A stretch of DNA of 35,134 nt, taken from assembly GCA_021817065.1 (NCBI GenBank), contig JAKAWH010000004.1, forward strand, positions 1 to 35,134, written 5' to 3'. Shown in pieces: positions 24,420 to 33,638 of this stretch (its first letter is position 1; every line of letters starts with the position of its first letter). This stretch comes from Actinomycetes bacterium. GTDB taxonomy: Bacteria > Actinomycetota > Acidimicrobiia > Acidimicrobiales > JAKAVM01. The position numbers were made by a program, and so were the translations under genes. The notes under the pieces were generated by a model. It had not been told where the DNA came from and searched no databases. It was given only the letters and a program-made list of their open reading frames with translations.

Positions 24420-25754
24420 ATGGCTGACGTTCGGATCGACGAAGCACTCGCCTGGTTGGAGAGTCACGTAAACCTGGAGGCGATGGAGGAGGGCCGTTAC
24501 CGCGCCCCAACCCTCGATCGGATAACGGAGCTGTGCGACCTCATGGGCGATCCCCACCGGGCTTACCCGACCATTCACATCACCGGGACCAACGGAAAGG
24601 GATCGGTGGCGCGAATGGTCACCGAACTCCTTGCAGCGACCGGCCTGTCTGTGGGTACCTACACTAGTCCCGACCTAGAAGGTATCAATGAACGTCTCGC
24701 GTGCAACGGCTTACCGGTGGGAACCGACACCTTCGCCGAGTTGCTGGAGTCCCTTTGGTTGCTTGAACCGATGATGTCGGAGGCACCCACACGTTTCGAG
24801 ATTCTCACCGCGGCGGCTTTTCGATGGTTCGCCGATTCAGCGGTGGACGCAGCGGTGATTGAAGTCGGCCTGGGGGGCAGGTGGGACGCCACCAACATCG
24901 TCCGGTCCGAAGTGGCGGTGGTGACCAATGTGGCACTCGACCACACCGACATTCTCGGTCCGACTCGGACCGACATCGCCACCGAAAAGGCCGGCATCGT
25001 CAAGCCCGGCTCGTTGCTTGTCCTCGGTGAAGACGACAGCGAGCTCTTCCCGATCTTCCAGGACGCCGTCGATCGGGTGGGGGCCGACCTGTGGGTTCGA
25101 AACGAGCATTTCGGCTGCCAGTCCAACCGTATGGCGCTCGATGGCAGGCTCGTGGACCTGATGGTTCCCGGTGGCCACTACGAGGACCTCTTCATCCCCT
25201 TCCACGGTGCCCACCAAGGAGACAATGCAGCCGCCGCATTGGCCGCGGTCGACGGCTTTTTCGCTCATCCGCTCGCGGGAGAATTGGTCGAGGCGGCTTT
25301 TTCGCGCACGGTGATCCCCGGGCGGCTGGAAGTGGTGTCCCGGTCGCCTCTGATAGTTCTCGACGGTGCCCACAATCCTGCCGGTGCTGCCAGCGCCGGT
25401 GCAGCACTGGAGGAGGAATTCGACGTACCAGGGGGGAGGGTGGTGGTCCTCGGGCTGCTTCGGGGCCGCGATCCAGTCGAGATCCTGGAATGTCTCGGAA
25501 TCTTCGGCATCCACACAGTGGTTGCCTGCCCGGCTCCCTCGCCGCGCAGCATGCCGGCAGGCTATGTCGAAGCGGCTGCCCACTCCCTCGGATTGGAGGC
25601 GACATCGGTGACGTCGGTGGCAGACGGTGTGGTGCGGGCACTTGAGCTGGTGCCCCACGACGGCATGGTTGTGGTGACCGGCTCGATGTACGTAGCCGGG
25701 GCGGCCAGGACCGAGCTCACAAGGACGGGGCTTCTCGACCGGTACGCCCGCTGA
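24420..25754 (+). CDS. folC: Folylpolyglutamate synthase / dihydrofolate synthase
   Basis: 444-aa Mur-ligase-type enzyme that adds glutamate to dihydropteroate and folates. The ATP-binding loop ITGTNGKGS is at about 54-62, with TSPDLEGINERL, FEILTAAAFRWFA, VIEVGLGGRWDATNI, LDHTDILGPT, EKAGIVKPG and, in the C-terminal domain, PGRLEVV and LDGAHNPAG. The ATG at 24420 is preferred over an in-frame TTG at 24414; neither has a Shine-Dalgarno. In other actinobacteria valS sits between clpX and folC; it is missing here. Confidence 0.95.
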   Translation: MADVRIDEALAWLESHVNLEAMEEGRYRAPTLDRITELCDLMGDPHRAYPTIHITGTNGKGSVARMVTELLAATGLSVGTYTSPDLEGINERLACNGLPVGTDTFAELLESLWLLEPMMSEAPTRFEILTAAAFRWFADSAVDAAVIEVGLGGRWDATNIVRSEVAVVTNVALDHTDILGPTRTDIATEKAGIVKPGSLLVLGEDDSELFPIFQDAVDRVGADLWVRNEHFGCQSNRMALDGRLVDLMVPGGHYEDLFIPFHGAHQGDNAAAALAAVDGFFAHPLAGELVEAAFSRTVIPGRLEVVSRSPLIVLDGAHNPAGAASAGAALEEEFDVPGGRVVVLGLLRGRDPVEILECLGIFGIHTVVACPAPSPRSMPAGYVEAAAHSLGLEATSVTSVADGVVRALELVPHDGMVVVTGSMYVAGAARTELTRTGLLDRYAR

Positions 25755-25787
25755 GACCAGTCGGTGGGGTTCTGGTCCCAGGGGACC
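25755..25787 (+). terminator. GC-rich hairpins just after folC
   Basis: GACCAG (25755-25760) can pair with CTGGTC (25772-25777). Alternatively GGTCC (25774-25778) pairs with GGACC (25783-25787) around a 4-nt loop. The two are mutually exclusive. No T tract follows. The remaining gap to ndk holds a TACCCT (25868-25873) that may be a -10. Confidence 0.3.
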
Positions 25788-25885
25788 GCGGGGGAATTGC
25801 TTCCCACCCCGTGAGGGTGATTCGATAGCCGCCGCCACCTGCCGCCTGAACCCGAGGCGGTCACCCGTACCCTTGGAGGACATCT

Positions 25886-26311
25886 ATGGGAAGAACATTG
25901 GTTATCGCCAAGCCCGATGCGGTCGAGCGCGGCCTGGTCGGGGAAATCGTGAGCCGCCTGGAGCGGCGAGGGCTGAACATGGTTGCCGCCCGCCTCACGG
26001 TCATCGACGAAGAGCTGGCTTCCCGCCACTACGCCGAGCACGTGGGGAAGTCCTTTTATCCAGAGCTGGTCGCTTTCATCGGACGATCCCCCTCCCTGGT
26101 GATGGTGATCGAGGGACCCGAAGAGACCTGGAGACTGGTCCGGACGATGATGGGCGCCACAAACCCACGAGATGCGGCACCCGGCACTATCCGTGGTGAT
26201 CTGGCCACGGAGGTAACCGAAAATCTGGTACACGGGTCGGATTCGGAAGAGTCAGCGGTCCGGGAGATCGGGGTCTTCTTTCCGGAATTGGTAGCGCGCA
26301 CGGCCTCCTGA
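25886..26311 (+). CDS. ndk: Nucleoside diphosphate kinase
   Basis: 141 aa. It transfers the terminal phosphate of ATP to other nucleoside diphosphates via a phosphohistidine, H116 in NLVHGSDS. TLVIAKPDAVERGLVGEIVSR, HYAEHVGKSFYPELVAFI and TNPRDAAPGTIRGDL are family motifs. The ribosome-binding site GGAGG (25875-25879) is six bases from the ATG. A terminator-like hairpin follows at 26358, so ndk appears to be a single-gene unit between folC and the mre operon. Confidence 0.98.
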   Translation: MGRTLVIAKPDAVERGLVGEIVSRLERRGLNMVAARLTVIDEELASRHYAEHVGKSFYPELVAFIGRSPSLVMVIEGPEETWRLVRTMMGATNPRDAAPGTIRGDLATEVTENLVHGSDSEESAVREIGVFFPELVARTAS

Positions 26312-26357
26312 AACCCTGCGCCCGGATGCCGACTCCCCACCTCCCCGCTCCGTCCCC

Positions 26358-26378
26358 GGGCGAGGAGCCGCCCTTTTT
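26358..26378 (+). terminator. Rho-independent terminator after ndk
   Basis: GGGCG (26358-26362), 6-nt loop, CGCCC (26369-26373), then five T's (26374-26378). It is the clearest intrinsic terminator in the window. Confidence 0.6.
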
Positions 26379-26422
26379 GGAAGGCCGTTCGCGGGCCGGG
26401 TCGCCGCCCATCCCGGCGCCGC

Positions 26423-26451
26423 TTGTGAAACCGCACAGCGTGGCCTAACCT
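26423..26451 (+). promoter_or_regulatory. Candidate promoter of the mre operon
   Basis: TTGTGA (26423-26428), exactly 17 bp, then TAACCT (26446-26451), lying between the ndk terminator and mreB. The predicted start leaves a leader of about 55 nt before the mreB ATG. Confidence 0.5.
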
Positions 26452-26514
26452 CTCTTCCGGGCTCCATGCCCGACCCCCCCAACTTCCCCCACTCTGAAAG
26501 AAGCGTAAATCCCG

Positions 26515-27549
26515 ATGAGTGACAGCTTCATTCACGCGTTTCTCGGCCGTGACATGGCGGTCGACCTCGGTACCGCCAACACCCTCGTCTATGTCCGGGG
26601 GCGAGGTATCGTCCTCGACGAACCTTCGGTGGTTGCCATCAACGTTCTCGACGGACGGCCACTTTCGGTCGGGCGTGAGGCGAAGCGGATGATTGGGCGC
26701 ACGCCGAGCCACATCCAGGCGATTCGCCCTCTCAAGGACGGAGTCATCGCCGACTTCGAGATCTGCGAGAAGATGATGCGCTACTTCATCCAGAAGGTGC
26801 ACCATCGTAAGTTCTCCAAGCCCCGGATGGTCATCTGCGTACCATCGGGCATCACCGGAGTCGAGCAGAGGGCGGTACAGGAAGCGGCCGAGTATGCAGG
26901 TGCCCGCAAGCCTGCCTACATCATCGAAGAGCCGATGGCCGCGGCGATCGGTGCCGGTCTTCCGGTCCACGAACCCACAGGCAACATGGTGGTGGACATC
27001 GGGGGAGGGACCACCGAGGTGGCAGTCATCTCCCTCGGTGGCATCGTTACCAGCGAGTCGGTCCGGGTCGGCGGAGATGAGTTCGACGATTCGATCATCC
27101 AGTTCGTGAAGAAGGAGTACAGCCTGGCTCTCGGCGAACGCACCGCCGAGGAGATCAAGATGGCGCTCGGTTCGGCGTGCGAGTTGGAGGAGGAGCTCCA
27201 CGCCGAGATTCGCGGGCGCGACTTGGTCACCGGCCTTCCCAAGACGGTGGTGACCTCGACCGAGGAGATACGGCGCGCAATCTCCGAGCCCTTGGCGACG
27301 ATCGTGGACTCGGTGAAGGTCACCCTCGACAAGACACCCCCCGAACTTGCAGCGGACATCATGGAGCAGGGAATTGTCCTCACCGGGGGAGGCGCACTCC
27401 TGCACGGCCTCGACGCCCGCGTATCGGCAGAGACGGGCATGCCCGTCCTGGTAGCGAAGAATCCGCTGCAGTCGGTCGTCCTCGGGAGTGGGCAGTGCCT
27501 AGAGGAATTCGGTGCTCTCAAGCAAGTCCTCGCGTCCGGCCCACGCTGA
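26515..27549 (+). CDS. mreB: Rod shape-determining protein MreB
   Basis: 344-aa bacterial actin. Phosphate-binding loops are DLGTANT (17-23) and [11 protein letters not shown] (from D161). The [18 protein letters not shown] segment, [10 protein letters not shown] (about 138-146) and a [15 protein letters not shown] adenosine loop are also present. It polymerises under the membrane to guide lateral wall synthesis. It is first of mreB-mreC-mreD-mrdA. Its presence separates this organism from mycobacteria and corynebacteria, which lack mreB. The Shine-Dalgarno (GAAAGAAG) is weak. Confidence 0.98.
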   Translation: MSDSFIHAFLGRDMAVDLGTANTLVYVRGRGIVLDEPSVVAINVLDGRPLSVGREAKRMIGRTPSHIQAIRPLKDGVIADFEICEKMMRYFIQKVHHRKFSKPRMVICVPSGITGVEQRAVQEAAEYAGARKPAYIIEEPMAAAIGAGLPVHEPTGNMVVDIGGGTTEVAVISLGGIVTSESVRVGGDEFDDSIIQFVKKEYSLALGERTAEEIKMALGSACELEEELHAEIRGRDLVTGLPKTVVTSTEEIRRAISEPLATIVDSVKVTLDKTPPELAADIMEQGIVLTGGGALLHGLDARVSAETGMPVLVAKNPLQSVVLGSGQCLEEFGALKQVLASGPR

Positions 27550-27592
27550 CGTCGTTTACCTGAACGGCGCTGGGTGACGACGTTCTGACGCG

Positions 27593-28441
27593 GTGGTGAT
27601 CAATCGGAAACGTAGGAATTCGCGGTTCACATTCATCGTCTTGTTGCTGATCTCGGTGACCGTTATCACCGTCTACTACCGTGGGCACGCTAGGACGCTT
27701 GTGAGCGATGCCAAAGGGATAGCCAATGACATCGTGGACCCCATCGGTCACGTCGTCGCTGCTGCGGCACATCCGGTGGAGCACTTCCTTCAGGGTGCGA
27801 CCGACTACGGTTCCCTTCTAAAGGCGAATGCCCGCCTGCGTGCGGAGAACCGGCAGCTCCAGGCGGAATTGGGCACGGCAACTCGCGCCGAGAACGAGCT
27901 GAACCAGCTCAAGCAGCAGGATGGGCTTCCATACCTACAGGGAATGTCGACGGTGTCGGCCGACGTGATCGATACCACCCCGTCGAATTTCGAGGCATCG
28001 GTGGCGATCGACAAAGGCAGTTCGTCAGGTGTGGCATCGGGCATGCCGGTCGTCTCAGGCGGGGGATTGGTGGGAACGGTGGTGGAGACCTCGTCGTCGT
28101 ATTCGATCGTCCAACTCATCTCCAGCCCCACTTCGCGTATCGCGGTGCGTTACGATACGTCGGCTGGTCAGCCGGCACTGATCGGTGTGGCGGACGGCGA
28201 AGGGGAAGGGAATTTCCTCAAAGTCGAGTACGTCGACCCCCATCACCACCTCGCCATGCACGAGCTGATGTTCACCAGCGGTCTTGCAGGGGGCACCCTG
28301 CCGCCCGACATCCCAGTTGGGGAGGTCGCGTCGATCTCGGCTGGCGCCGGTGGGCTCCAGCAGGACGTGTCGTTGTCACCGGTGGCCGACCTGTCCCAGC
28401 TGCAGTTCGTCAGGGTCGTGGAGTGGGAGCCCTCCACGTGA
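27593..28441 (+). CDS. mreC: Rod shape-determining protein MreC
   Basis: 282 aa. A short basic N-terminus, one membrane helix (about 12-30), a coiled coil (about 71-109, with LKANARLRAENRQLQAEL) and a beta-rich extracytoplasmic domain with SNFEASVAIDKGSSSGVASGMPV and GGGLVGTVVETSS. It links MreB to the periplasmic wall machinery. The gene starts at GTG 27593, with a second GTG at 27596, 43 bp after mreB. Confidence 0.93.
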   Translation: MVINRKRRNSRFTFIVLLLISVTVITVYYRGHARTLVSDAKGIANDIVDPIGHVVAAAAHPVEHFLQGATDYGSLLKANARLRAENRQLQAELGTATRAENELNQLKQQDGLPYLQGMSTVSADVIDTTPSNFEASVAIDKGSSSGVASGMPVVSGGGLVGTVVETSSSYSIVQLISSPTSRIAVRYDTSAGQPALIGVADGEGEGNFLKVEYVDPHHHLAMHELMFTSGLAGGTLPPDIPVGEVASISAGAGGLQQDVSLSPVADLSQLQFVRVVEWEPST

Positions 28442-28487
28442 CCGGCCGGAGCGGTTCCGCCACAAGGCACGGGGGGTCCGGCACCCG

Positions 28488-29003
28488 GTGAGGTTGCGTG
28501 CTGCCGTCGGGCTCGTGGCCATCTTGCTGGTCCAGGAGACGGTTGTACCCCAGGTGCGCATCGCCGGTGTGTTCCCTGACGTAGTCGCCGGACTGGTTTC
28601 TGTCGCCGGACTGGTGGGGGGTGCCGAGAGGGGGGCGATCCTCGGTTTCCTGGCCGGTCTCGGCGAGGACCTTTTCCTGCAGGAGCCGTTCGGAATGTCC
28701 GCCCTCGTTTACACCTGCATTGGGTTCGCGGTGGGTTCTCTGGCAGTAGGCACCTCTTTGTCCAGCTCGCGCCTGGGGACTTCCCTCGTTGCAGCGGCCG
28801 GATCGGCGATGGCTGTGGCCGGCTACGCGCTGGTGGGGGCTCTCCTCGATCGCCCCGAGATGCTGACATCCCGGCTGGGTCCGTCGGTGGGTATCGTGGC
28901 CCTGGTGAATTTCATCTTCGGTGTGCCTCTGACCCGGATGGCCCGATGGATGATGCCGGTCCGCCGCCCGGTCTCCTCCCGCCGGCGAGCCCTGCAACGG
29001 TGA
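28488..29003 (+). CDS. mreD: Rod shape-determining protein MreD
   Basis: 171 aa from the GTG at 28488, almost entirely hydrophobic with about five membrane helices. VQETVVPQVRIAGVFPDVVAGLVSVAGLVGG and GAILGFLAGLGEDLF match the MreD pattern of an N-terminal acidic/proline turn and GxxxGFxxGLxxDL. It is encoded between mreC and mrdA, and its stop overlaps the PBP2 start. The frame stays open upstream into mreC, but that part does not resemble MreD. Confidence 0.88.
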   Translation: MRLRAAVGLVAILLVQETVVPQVRIAGVFPDVVAGLVSVAGLVGGAERGAILGFLAGLGEDLFLQEPFGMSALVYTCIGFAVGSLAVGTSLSSSRLGTSLVAAAGSAMAVAGYALVGALLDRPEMLTSRLGPSVGIVALVNFIFGVPLTRMARWMMPVRRPVSSRRRALQR

Positions 29004-31042
29004 GCGCGCGGCCGCCTCGGACCAAGATCCGCCTCGCCGTGGTGGGCGGTGTCGCCTTCTTGCTCTTCTCGTCGATGTTCGTGCGCCTTTGGTACCTCCA
29101 GGTCCTCAACGCACCCTCTTACCAGAAGGCGGCCACCGTCGACCAGATCCGTCACGTGTATATCCCTGCACCCCGGGGCCTGATCCTCGACCGTAGCGGG
29201 AACGTGTTGGTCGGGAACACCACGACCGAGGAAATCACACTTTCGCGCACCGAAGCGCAACAGCACGCCGATGTGGTCAACCGGTTGGCCCTCTTGCTCG
29301 GGGTCACTCCCCTGCAGATCTCCCAGGACATCACCAACCAGCAGTTCAGCCCGCTCGCACCGGTTCCGGTGGCCACCAACGTCCCCACCTCGACCATTGC
29401 CTATATTCAGGAGCACGCGTCGGAGTTCCCTGGTGTCAGTACCGAACTGGTGGCGCAGCGTTACTACCCGTACGGCGATCTGGCGGCGCAGGTACTCGGG
29501 TATGTGGGTCCTATCGACCAGACAGAGCTCACCAAGCTGAAAGGTCAGGGCTACCAACCGGGCGATCAGATCGGCCAGAGCGGGGTCGAGGAGGCCTACG
29601 AGTCCCTGTTGCGGGGAAAGCCCGGCGTCGAGGATCTGGCAGTCGATAGCCATGGCAAGGTCGTCCAGTCCTGGATCGCCAGGCAGCCAGTTCCCGGCGA
29701 CGACATCCAGCTCTCCATCGATGCCAATCTCCAGTCATACGTAGAATCGGTATTGGCTGCACAGGTCACGACCCTTCGTAACACCTACGATCCTTTCTCC
29801 AAGGAATACGATCCCGCTCCCGACGGTGCGGTGGTGGTGGAGGATCCCCGCAACGGGCAGATCCTGGCGATGGCGTCGTATCCCTTCTACAACCCATCGG
29901 TCTGGGTGGGTGGGATCAGCCAGGCAGCGTGGCAGCAATTGCAGAGCACCAAGGGCAATCCGCTCATCAACCACGCCATCCAGGTGGGCTATACCCCCGG
30001 GTCGACATTCAAGCTGATCACCGCCACCGCCGCTCTCGATGACGGCCTTATCACACCGGGATACACCTACGACGATGCAACCGGAACGTACACCATTCCG
30101 CACTGCACCGGGTTGTGTACTTTCAAAGATGACGAGTCGGCGGCAGGGGGGATCGTCTCGATCGTCAAGGCGATCACTATTTCCGACGACGTCTTCTTCT
30201 ACAACCTCGGCATGATGTTCCTGGAGCAGAGTGGGAGATTCGGGCAGACACCGATCGAGAACATGGCTACCCAGTACGGTTTCGGTCAGCCGTCAGGGAT
30301 CGACCTGCCGGGCGAGACCGCCGGTCTGGTGGACTCCCTGGCCACTCGCCAGTACCTGCACCAGCATTACCCGAAGGGATATCCGAACCCTCCAGCGTGG
30401 TACCCCGGTGACCAGGTGGAGATGGCGTTCGGCCAGGGGGCGACCCTGGTCACCCCCCTCCAGCTCGCCAATGCGTATTCGGTTCTCGCCAACGGGGGGA
30501 CCCGTTACGTGCCCAAGATGGGCGGCGCCGCGCTCGATCCGAACACCTGCTCGGTCGACAGCTCGGCGAGCAAGCAGTTCGAACCGCAGGTGGCCGCGCA
30601 CGTCTCTTTCAGCGCGGGAACCGAGGCGACTCTCATGCAGGGATTTTCGGACGTCATCTCCAGTCCCAACGGGACAGGGTACGGGGCTTTCATCGGGTTC
30701 CCCCTCTCCACCATCCCCTTGGCCGGCAAGACCGGGACCGCCTCCACCAACAACCAGGCCCCCAATTCCCTTTTCGTGAGCTTTGGTCCCACGACCAGCC
30801 CCCAGTACACGGTGGCGAGCGTCATCGATCAGGCCGGGTACGGTGCCAGTGCGTCGGCACCGGTGGTGCGCCAGATCTGGAATTATCTGGCTACTAACCC
30901 GATCGGTTCCCTCCGCGCCCCCAACTGTTCCAACCCGGAGGGGCCCACCGGAACAGCACCTCCTCCGCAACCTCCCCTGGGGACCCCTACCCCTTCGGCG
31001 ACCACGTCCCCGGCCTCGACCTCGACCCTCCCTACCGGCTAG
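29000..31042 (+). CDS. mrdA: Penicillin-binding protein 2 (class B transpeptidase)
   Basis: 680 aa from the GTG at 29000 (GTGA overlap with mreD). One membrane helix (about 10-28) anchors an extracytoplasmic protein with a dimerisation/pedestal domain (APRGLILDRSGNVL) and a transpeptidase domain. The active-site motif is STFK (S335, K338), the second motif is SDD (395-397) and the third is KTG (577-579). It crosslinks peptidoglycan during elongation with MreBCD and RodA. The second motif is usually SxN or SxD; SDD is of the latter kind. The C-terminal 50 residues are Pro/Thr/Ser-rich. rodA, normally next, is absent. A longer start at ATG 28946 overlaps mreD by 58 bp. Confidence 0.95.
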   Translation: MSARPPRTKIRLAVVGGVAFLLFSSMFVRLWYLQVLNAPSYQKAATVDQIRHVYIPAPRGLILDRSGNVLVGNTTTEEITLSRTEAQQHADVVNRLALLLGVTPLQISQDITNQQFSPLAPVPVATNVPTSTIAYIQEHASEFPGVSTELVAQRYYPYGDLAAQVLGYVGPIDQTELTKLKGQGYQPGDQIGQSGVEEAYESLLRGKPGVEDLAVDSHGKVVQSWIARQPVPGDDIQLSIDANLQSYVESVLAAQVTTLRNTYDPFSKEYDPAPDGAVVVEDPRNGQILAMASYPFYNPSVWVGGISQAAWQQLQSTKGNPLINHAIQVGYTPGSTFKLITATAALDDGLITPGYTYDDATGTYTIPHCTGLCTFKDDESAAGGIVSIVKAITISDDVFFYNLGMMFLEQSGRFGQTPIENMATQYGFGQPSGIDLPGETAGLVDSLATRQYLHQHYPKGYPNPPAWYPGDQVEMAFGQGATLVTPLQLANAYSVLANGGTRYVPKMGGAALDPNTCSVDSSASKQFEPQVAAHVSFSAGTEATLMQGFSDVISSPNGTGYGAFIGFPLSTIPLAGKTGTASTNNQAPNSLFVSFGPTTSPQYTVASVIDQAGYGASASAPVVRQIWNYLATNPIGSLRAPNCSNPEGPTGTAPPPQPPLGTPTPSATTSPASTSTLPTG

Positions 31043-31335
31043 GATAAACAAAGAGCCGCCGCCTTTCCTGTGGTTGGCAGCGGTACAGGCGATGGCACCC
31101 GAGTCATCGGGGCGGGAGGCCTTGGTACGCCGGGCTTTCCGAGAGAACGGATAGGGGATGCCGACCCACATGGTCAGAAGCTTCGAACCCCATCGCCGGA
31201 GAACCATATGACCAGAACTTTTATTTTCGAGCACGCGAACACGACAGCCGGAGAACGGCTACTCGTGACGTCGCGCTCCCGGCGCACCCGGTCCCTTTCG
31301 ACCGGCGCGCGCCATGTACAGAAGGGATTCACTCC
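31043..31335. other. 293-bp gap between mrdA and the RNase E/G gene
   Basis: No convincing gene. Only short open frames of 15-20 codons are present, for example one starting at 31091. An AT-rich patch (ACTTTTATTTTCG, around 31216) interrupts the GC-rich sequence and would be a natural single-stranded site in an RNase E/G leader. GAAGGGA before 31336 is the likely ribosome-binding site. No clear promoter found. Confidence 0.4.
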
Positions 31336-33192
31336 ATGTCGAACTCGACCACCAGCCAGGCTGCCCAAGGGGCGCCCGGTGACGGTCCTGACAACACCCA
31401 GGCCGCCGACCAGCAAGGTGAGCAGCTAACAACGCCGGGTACCGACCAGGACAGCCAAGCAGGGCATCCCCGCCGTCGCCGAGGAACGCGCGGAGGTCGG
31501 CGGCGCAAGAGCGGTACTTCCTCCCCGAGCGGGGGTGCCGGTCCTGAGGGCCAGAGGGAACCCAGGGCGGGCCAGCCCGATCGCTCGGTGCGTGCATCAT
31601 CCGGGGACGCTGGGGCATCCTCGTCCCTTTCGAAGCCGAAGATCGGAGACAGCCGTCCCGCGCCGGTGCGAGCGCCGGCTCCTCCGGTGCGACCGCCCGA
31701 ACCGGTGACAATGGAAGTGGCCGCCGCCGGAGGGACCCCGCTCACCGACCTGGATGTACCGGTAGAGGTGGACGACGAAGGCGAAGAGATCGACGATACG
31801 GGGGGCAAGCGATCCCGCCAGCGCCGGGGTGGCAAGGGAGAGCGCCAACGACGCGCGGTCGGTCGATTCGTGATGGTGGTTCATGTTCGTCCGCAAGCCA
31901 CCCAAGTTGCGGTCCTGGAGGGGAGGACGTTGGTGCGACATCACGTTGCTTCCCAAGCAGACACGGACACCCAGATCGACGGCAACATCTATCAGGGTCG
32001 GGTGCAGAATGTGCTGCCGGGGATGGAAGCGGCGTTCATCGACATCGGCACTCCCAAGAACGCGGTGCTCTACCAAGGCGATCTGCGAAGTTCCCGTATC
32101 AGCGCCGAGATGGAGGACGCCGAGGACGCCGAGGACGCCGAACGTCCCGCCAAGGGGAAGGGGCGGCGCGACTCCCGCACCGGTCGAACCACCCTGCGTA
32201 TAGAGCAAGTACTCCGCCCGCGCCAGATGATCCTGACCCAGGTGACCAAGAACCCGATCGGCGCCAAGGGTGCCCGCCTGACCCAAGAAGTTTCATTGCC
32301 GGGGAGGTTCGTCGTCCTCGTGCCCGGAAACGATGCCTACGGGATCTCCAAGCGCCTTCCAGACGACGAGCGTCGCCGGCTTCGCCAGATTCTCGACAAG
32401 GTTCGTCCCGCAGGGCACGGTCTCATCGTTCGTACTGCAGCCGAGGGTGCCAGCGAGGACGAGCTTCGCCATGACGTGACCATGCTGGTCGGCATGTGGG
32501 AGAAGATAGATGCGCTGGCCAAGCGAACCGGCGAACCGGCCCTGCTTTACAAGGAACCCAATATGGCGTTGCGACTGATCCGGGAGGAGTTCAACCGGGA
32601 CTTTCGTGCCATCTATATCGATGATCGAGACCTCTGGCAGAAGGTCCACGACTATGTCGGCTCGATCAGCCCCGATCTGGTCGGCCGGGTGGAGTACTTC
32701 GACCCGGCGAGTGAGAAGCTCCCGGTCTTCGAGCGGTTCCATGTGCACGAGCAGCTTCACAAGGCGTTGGATCGCAAGGTATGGCTCGGATCGGGAGGAT
32801 CGATCGTGATCGACCGTGCCGAAGCCCTGACGGTGATCGACGTCAATACCGGCAAGCATGTGGGGACCTCGAACCTGGAAGAGACGGTCTTCAAGACCAA
32901 CCTGGAGGCTGCTGAAGAGGTGGCTCGGCAATTGCAGCTTCGCGACATCGGCGGGATCATCGTGATCGACTTCATAGACATGGAGGTGAAGGCCAACCGT
33001 GAGGCGGTAATGCGGACCTTGCGGGAGGCTCTTTCTCGGGACAAGACCCGCACCCAGGCCTTCGACATGTCGGAATTGTGCCTGGTGGAGATGACCCGCA
33101 AACGGGTCTCCGAAGGGTTGGTCGAGTCCTTCTCCCGGACTTGTCCGGAATGCAACGGCCGGGGGATCCTCTTCGACGAGAAGCTCCTGTGA
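31336..33192 (+). CDS. rne: Ribonuclease E/G family endoribonuclease
   Basis: 618 aa. The first 170 residues are a disordered, low-complexity region with Arg-rich patches (HPRRRRGTRGGRRRKSG) and an acidic stretch. An S1-type RNA-binding domain (DGNIYQGRVQNVLPGMEAAFIDIG) carries an acidic EDA insertion. The catalytic domain follows, with metal-binding D502 (VIDVNTGKHVG) and D545 (IVIDFIDM). The zinc-link CPEC (C603, C606) near the C-terminus tethers the dimer. It cleaves AU-rich single-stranded RNA in rRNA and mRNA processing. As in other actinobacteria, the extra region is N-terminal rather than C-terminal as in E. coli RNase E. The domain layout allows either rne or rng as the name. Confidence 0.93.
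   Translation: MSNSTTSQAAQGAPGDGPDNTQAADQQGEQLTTPGTDQDSQAGHPRRRRGTRGGRRRKSGTSSPSGGAGPEGQREPRAGQPDRSVRASSGDAGASSSLSKPKIGDSRPAPVRAPAPPVRPPEPVTMEVAAAGGTPLTDLDVPVEVDDEGEEIDDTGGKRSRQRRGGKGERQRRAVGRFVMVVHVRPQATQVAVLEGRTLVRHHVASQADTDTQIDGNIYQGRVQNVLPGMEAAFIDIGTPKNAVLYQGDLRSSRISAEMEDAEDAEDAERPAKGKGRRDSRTGRTTLRIEQVLRPRQMILTQVTKNPIGAKGARLTQEVSLPGRFVVLVPGNDAYGISKRLPDDERRRLRQILDKVRPAGHGLIVRTAAEGASEDELRHDVTMLVGMWEKIDALAKRTGEPALLYKEPNMALRLIREEFNRDFRAIYIDDRDLWQKVHDYVGSISPDLVGRVEYFDPASEKLPVFERFHVHEQLHKALDRKVWLGSGGSIVIDRAEALTVIDVNTGKHVGTSNLEETVFKTNLEAAEEVARQLQLRDIGGIIVIDFIDMEVKANREAVMRTLREALSRDKTRTQAFDMSELCLVEMTRKRVSEGLVESFSRTCPECNGRGILFDEKLL
32113..32139 (+). repeat. 9-bp tandem repeat (three copies) in the S1 domain of the RNase E/G gene
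   Basis: GAGGACGCC three times, encoding EDAEDAEDA, followed by a Lys/Arg-rich stretch. It lies in a loop of the S1 domain and keeps the frame. Confidence 0.85.
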
Positions 33193-33266
33193 CGGCGCGG
33201 CGCCCGGATGCCGGCTCCCGGACCAACCGGACAAGGCCAGCATTCGCCCCCGGACGCCTGGGCCGG

Positions 33267-33272
33267 TAGAAT
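33267..33272 (+). promoter_or_regulatory. Candidate leaderless -10 (TAGAAT) of rplU
   Basis: TAGAAT, nine bases, then the rplU ATG at 33282, with no Shine-Dalgarno between. The strongest example of the recurrent layout, although no -35 is recognisable. Confidence 0.5.
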
Positions 33273-33281
33273 ACCGTCCTT

Positions 33282-33596
33282 ATGTACGCAGTCATTTCCA
33301 CTGGTGGGAAGCAGGAACGGGTTGCCGAAGGCGAACGCGTCTCGGTCGAACGCCTGGGTGTACCCGCGGGCGAGGAAGTTCGTTTCGTCCCGGTGCTCCT
33401 GGTCGACGGCGCTACGGTGACCGCAGACGCCGCCAGCCTGTCCAAGGCGTCGGTGACCGCCCGGGTGGTGGGCGAGGTGAAGGGTCCCAAGATCCGGGGA
33501 TTCACCTACAAGTCGAAGTCCAACAACCGTCGGCGTTGGGGACATCGCCAGTCCTACAGCGTCATTGAAGTAACCAGGATCTCTGCCGCGGGTTAG
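33282..33596 (+). CDS. rplU: Large ribosomal subunit protein bL21
   Basis: 104 aa, normal length. MYAVISTGGKQERVAEGE at the N-terminus, VRFVPVLLVDGATVTADA in the middle and VVGEVKGPKIRGFTYKSKSNNRRRWGHRQ, the typical basic rRNA-binding end. rplU-rpmA-obg is a conserved bacterial trio. Confidence 0.98.
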   Translation: MYAVISTGGKQERVAEGERVSVERLGVPAGEEVRFVPVLLVDGATVTADAASLSKASVTARVVGEVKGPKIRGFTYKSKSNNRRRWGHRQSYSVIEVTRISAAG

Positions 33597-33638
33597 ACCG
33601 GCGGCACCCTCTCTTTTCCGAACGAGGAGGCCTTTTCT

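Noticed and set aside
26056-27405. 449-codon minus-strand open frame
   Set aside because: Antisense to ndk and mreB; no motif.
27549-27583. ACGTCGT/ACGACGT inverted repeat between mreB and mreC
   Set aside because: Only 7 bp with a 21-nt loop overlapping the mreB stop; no supporting context.
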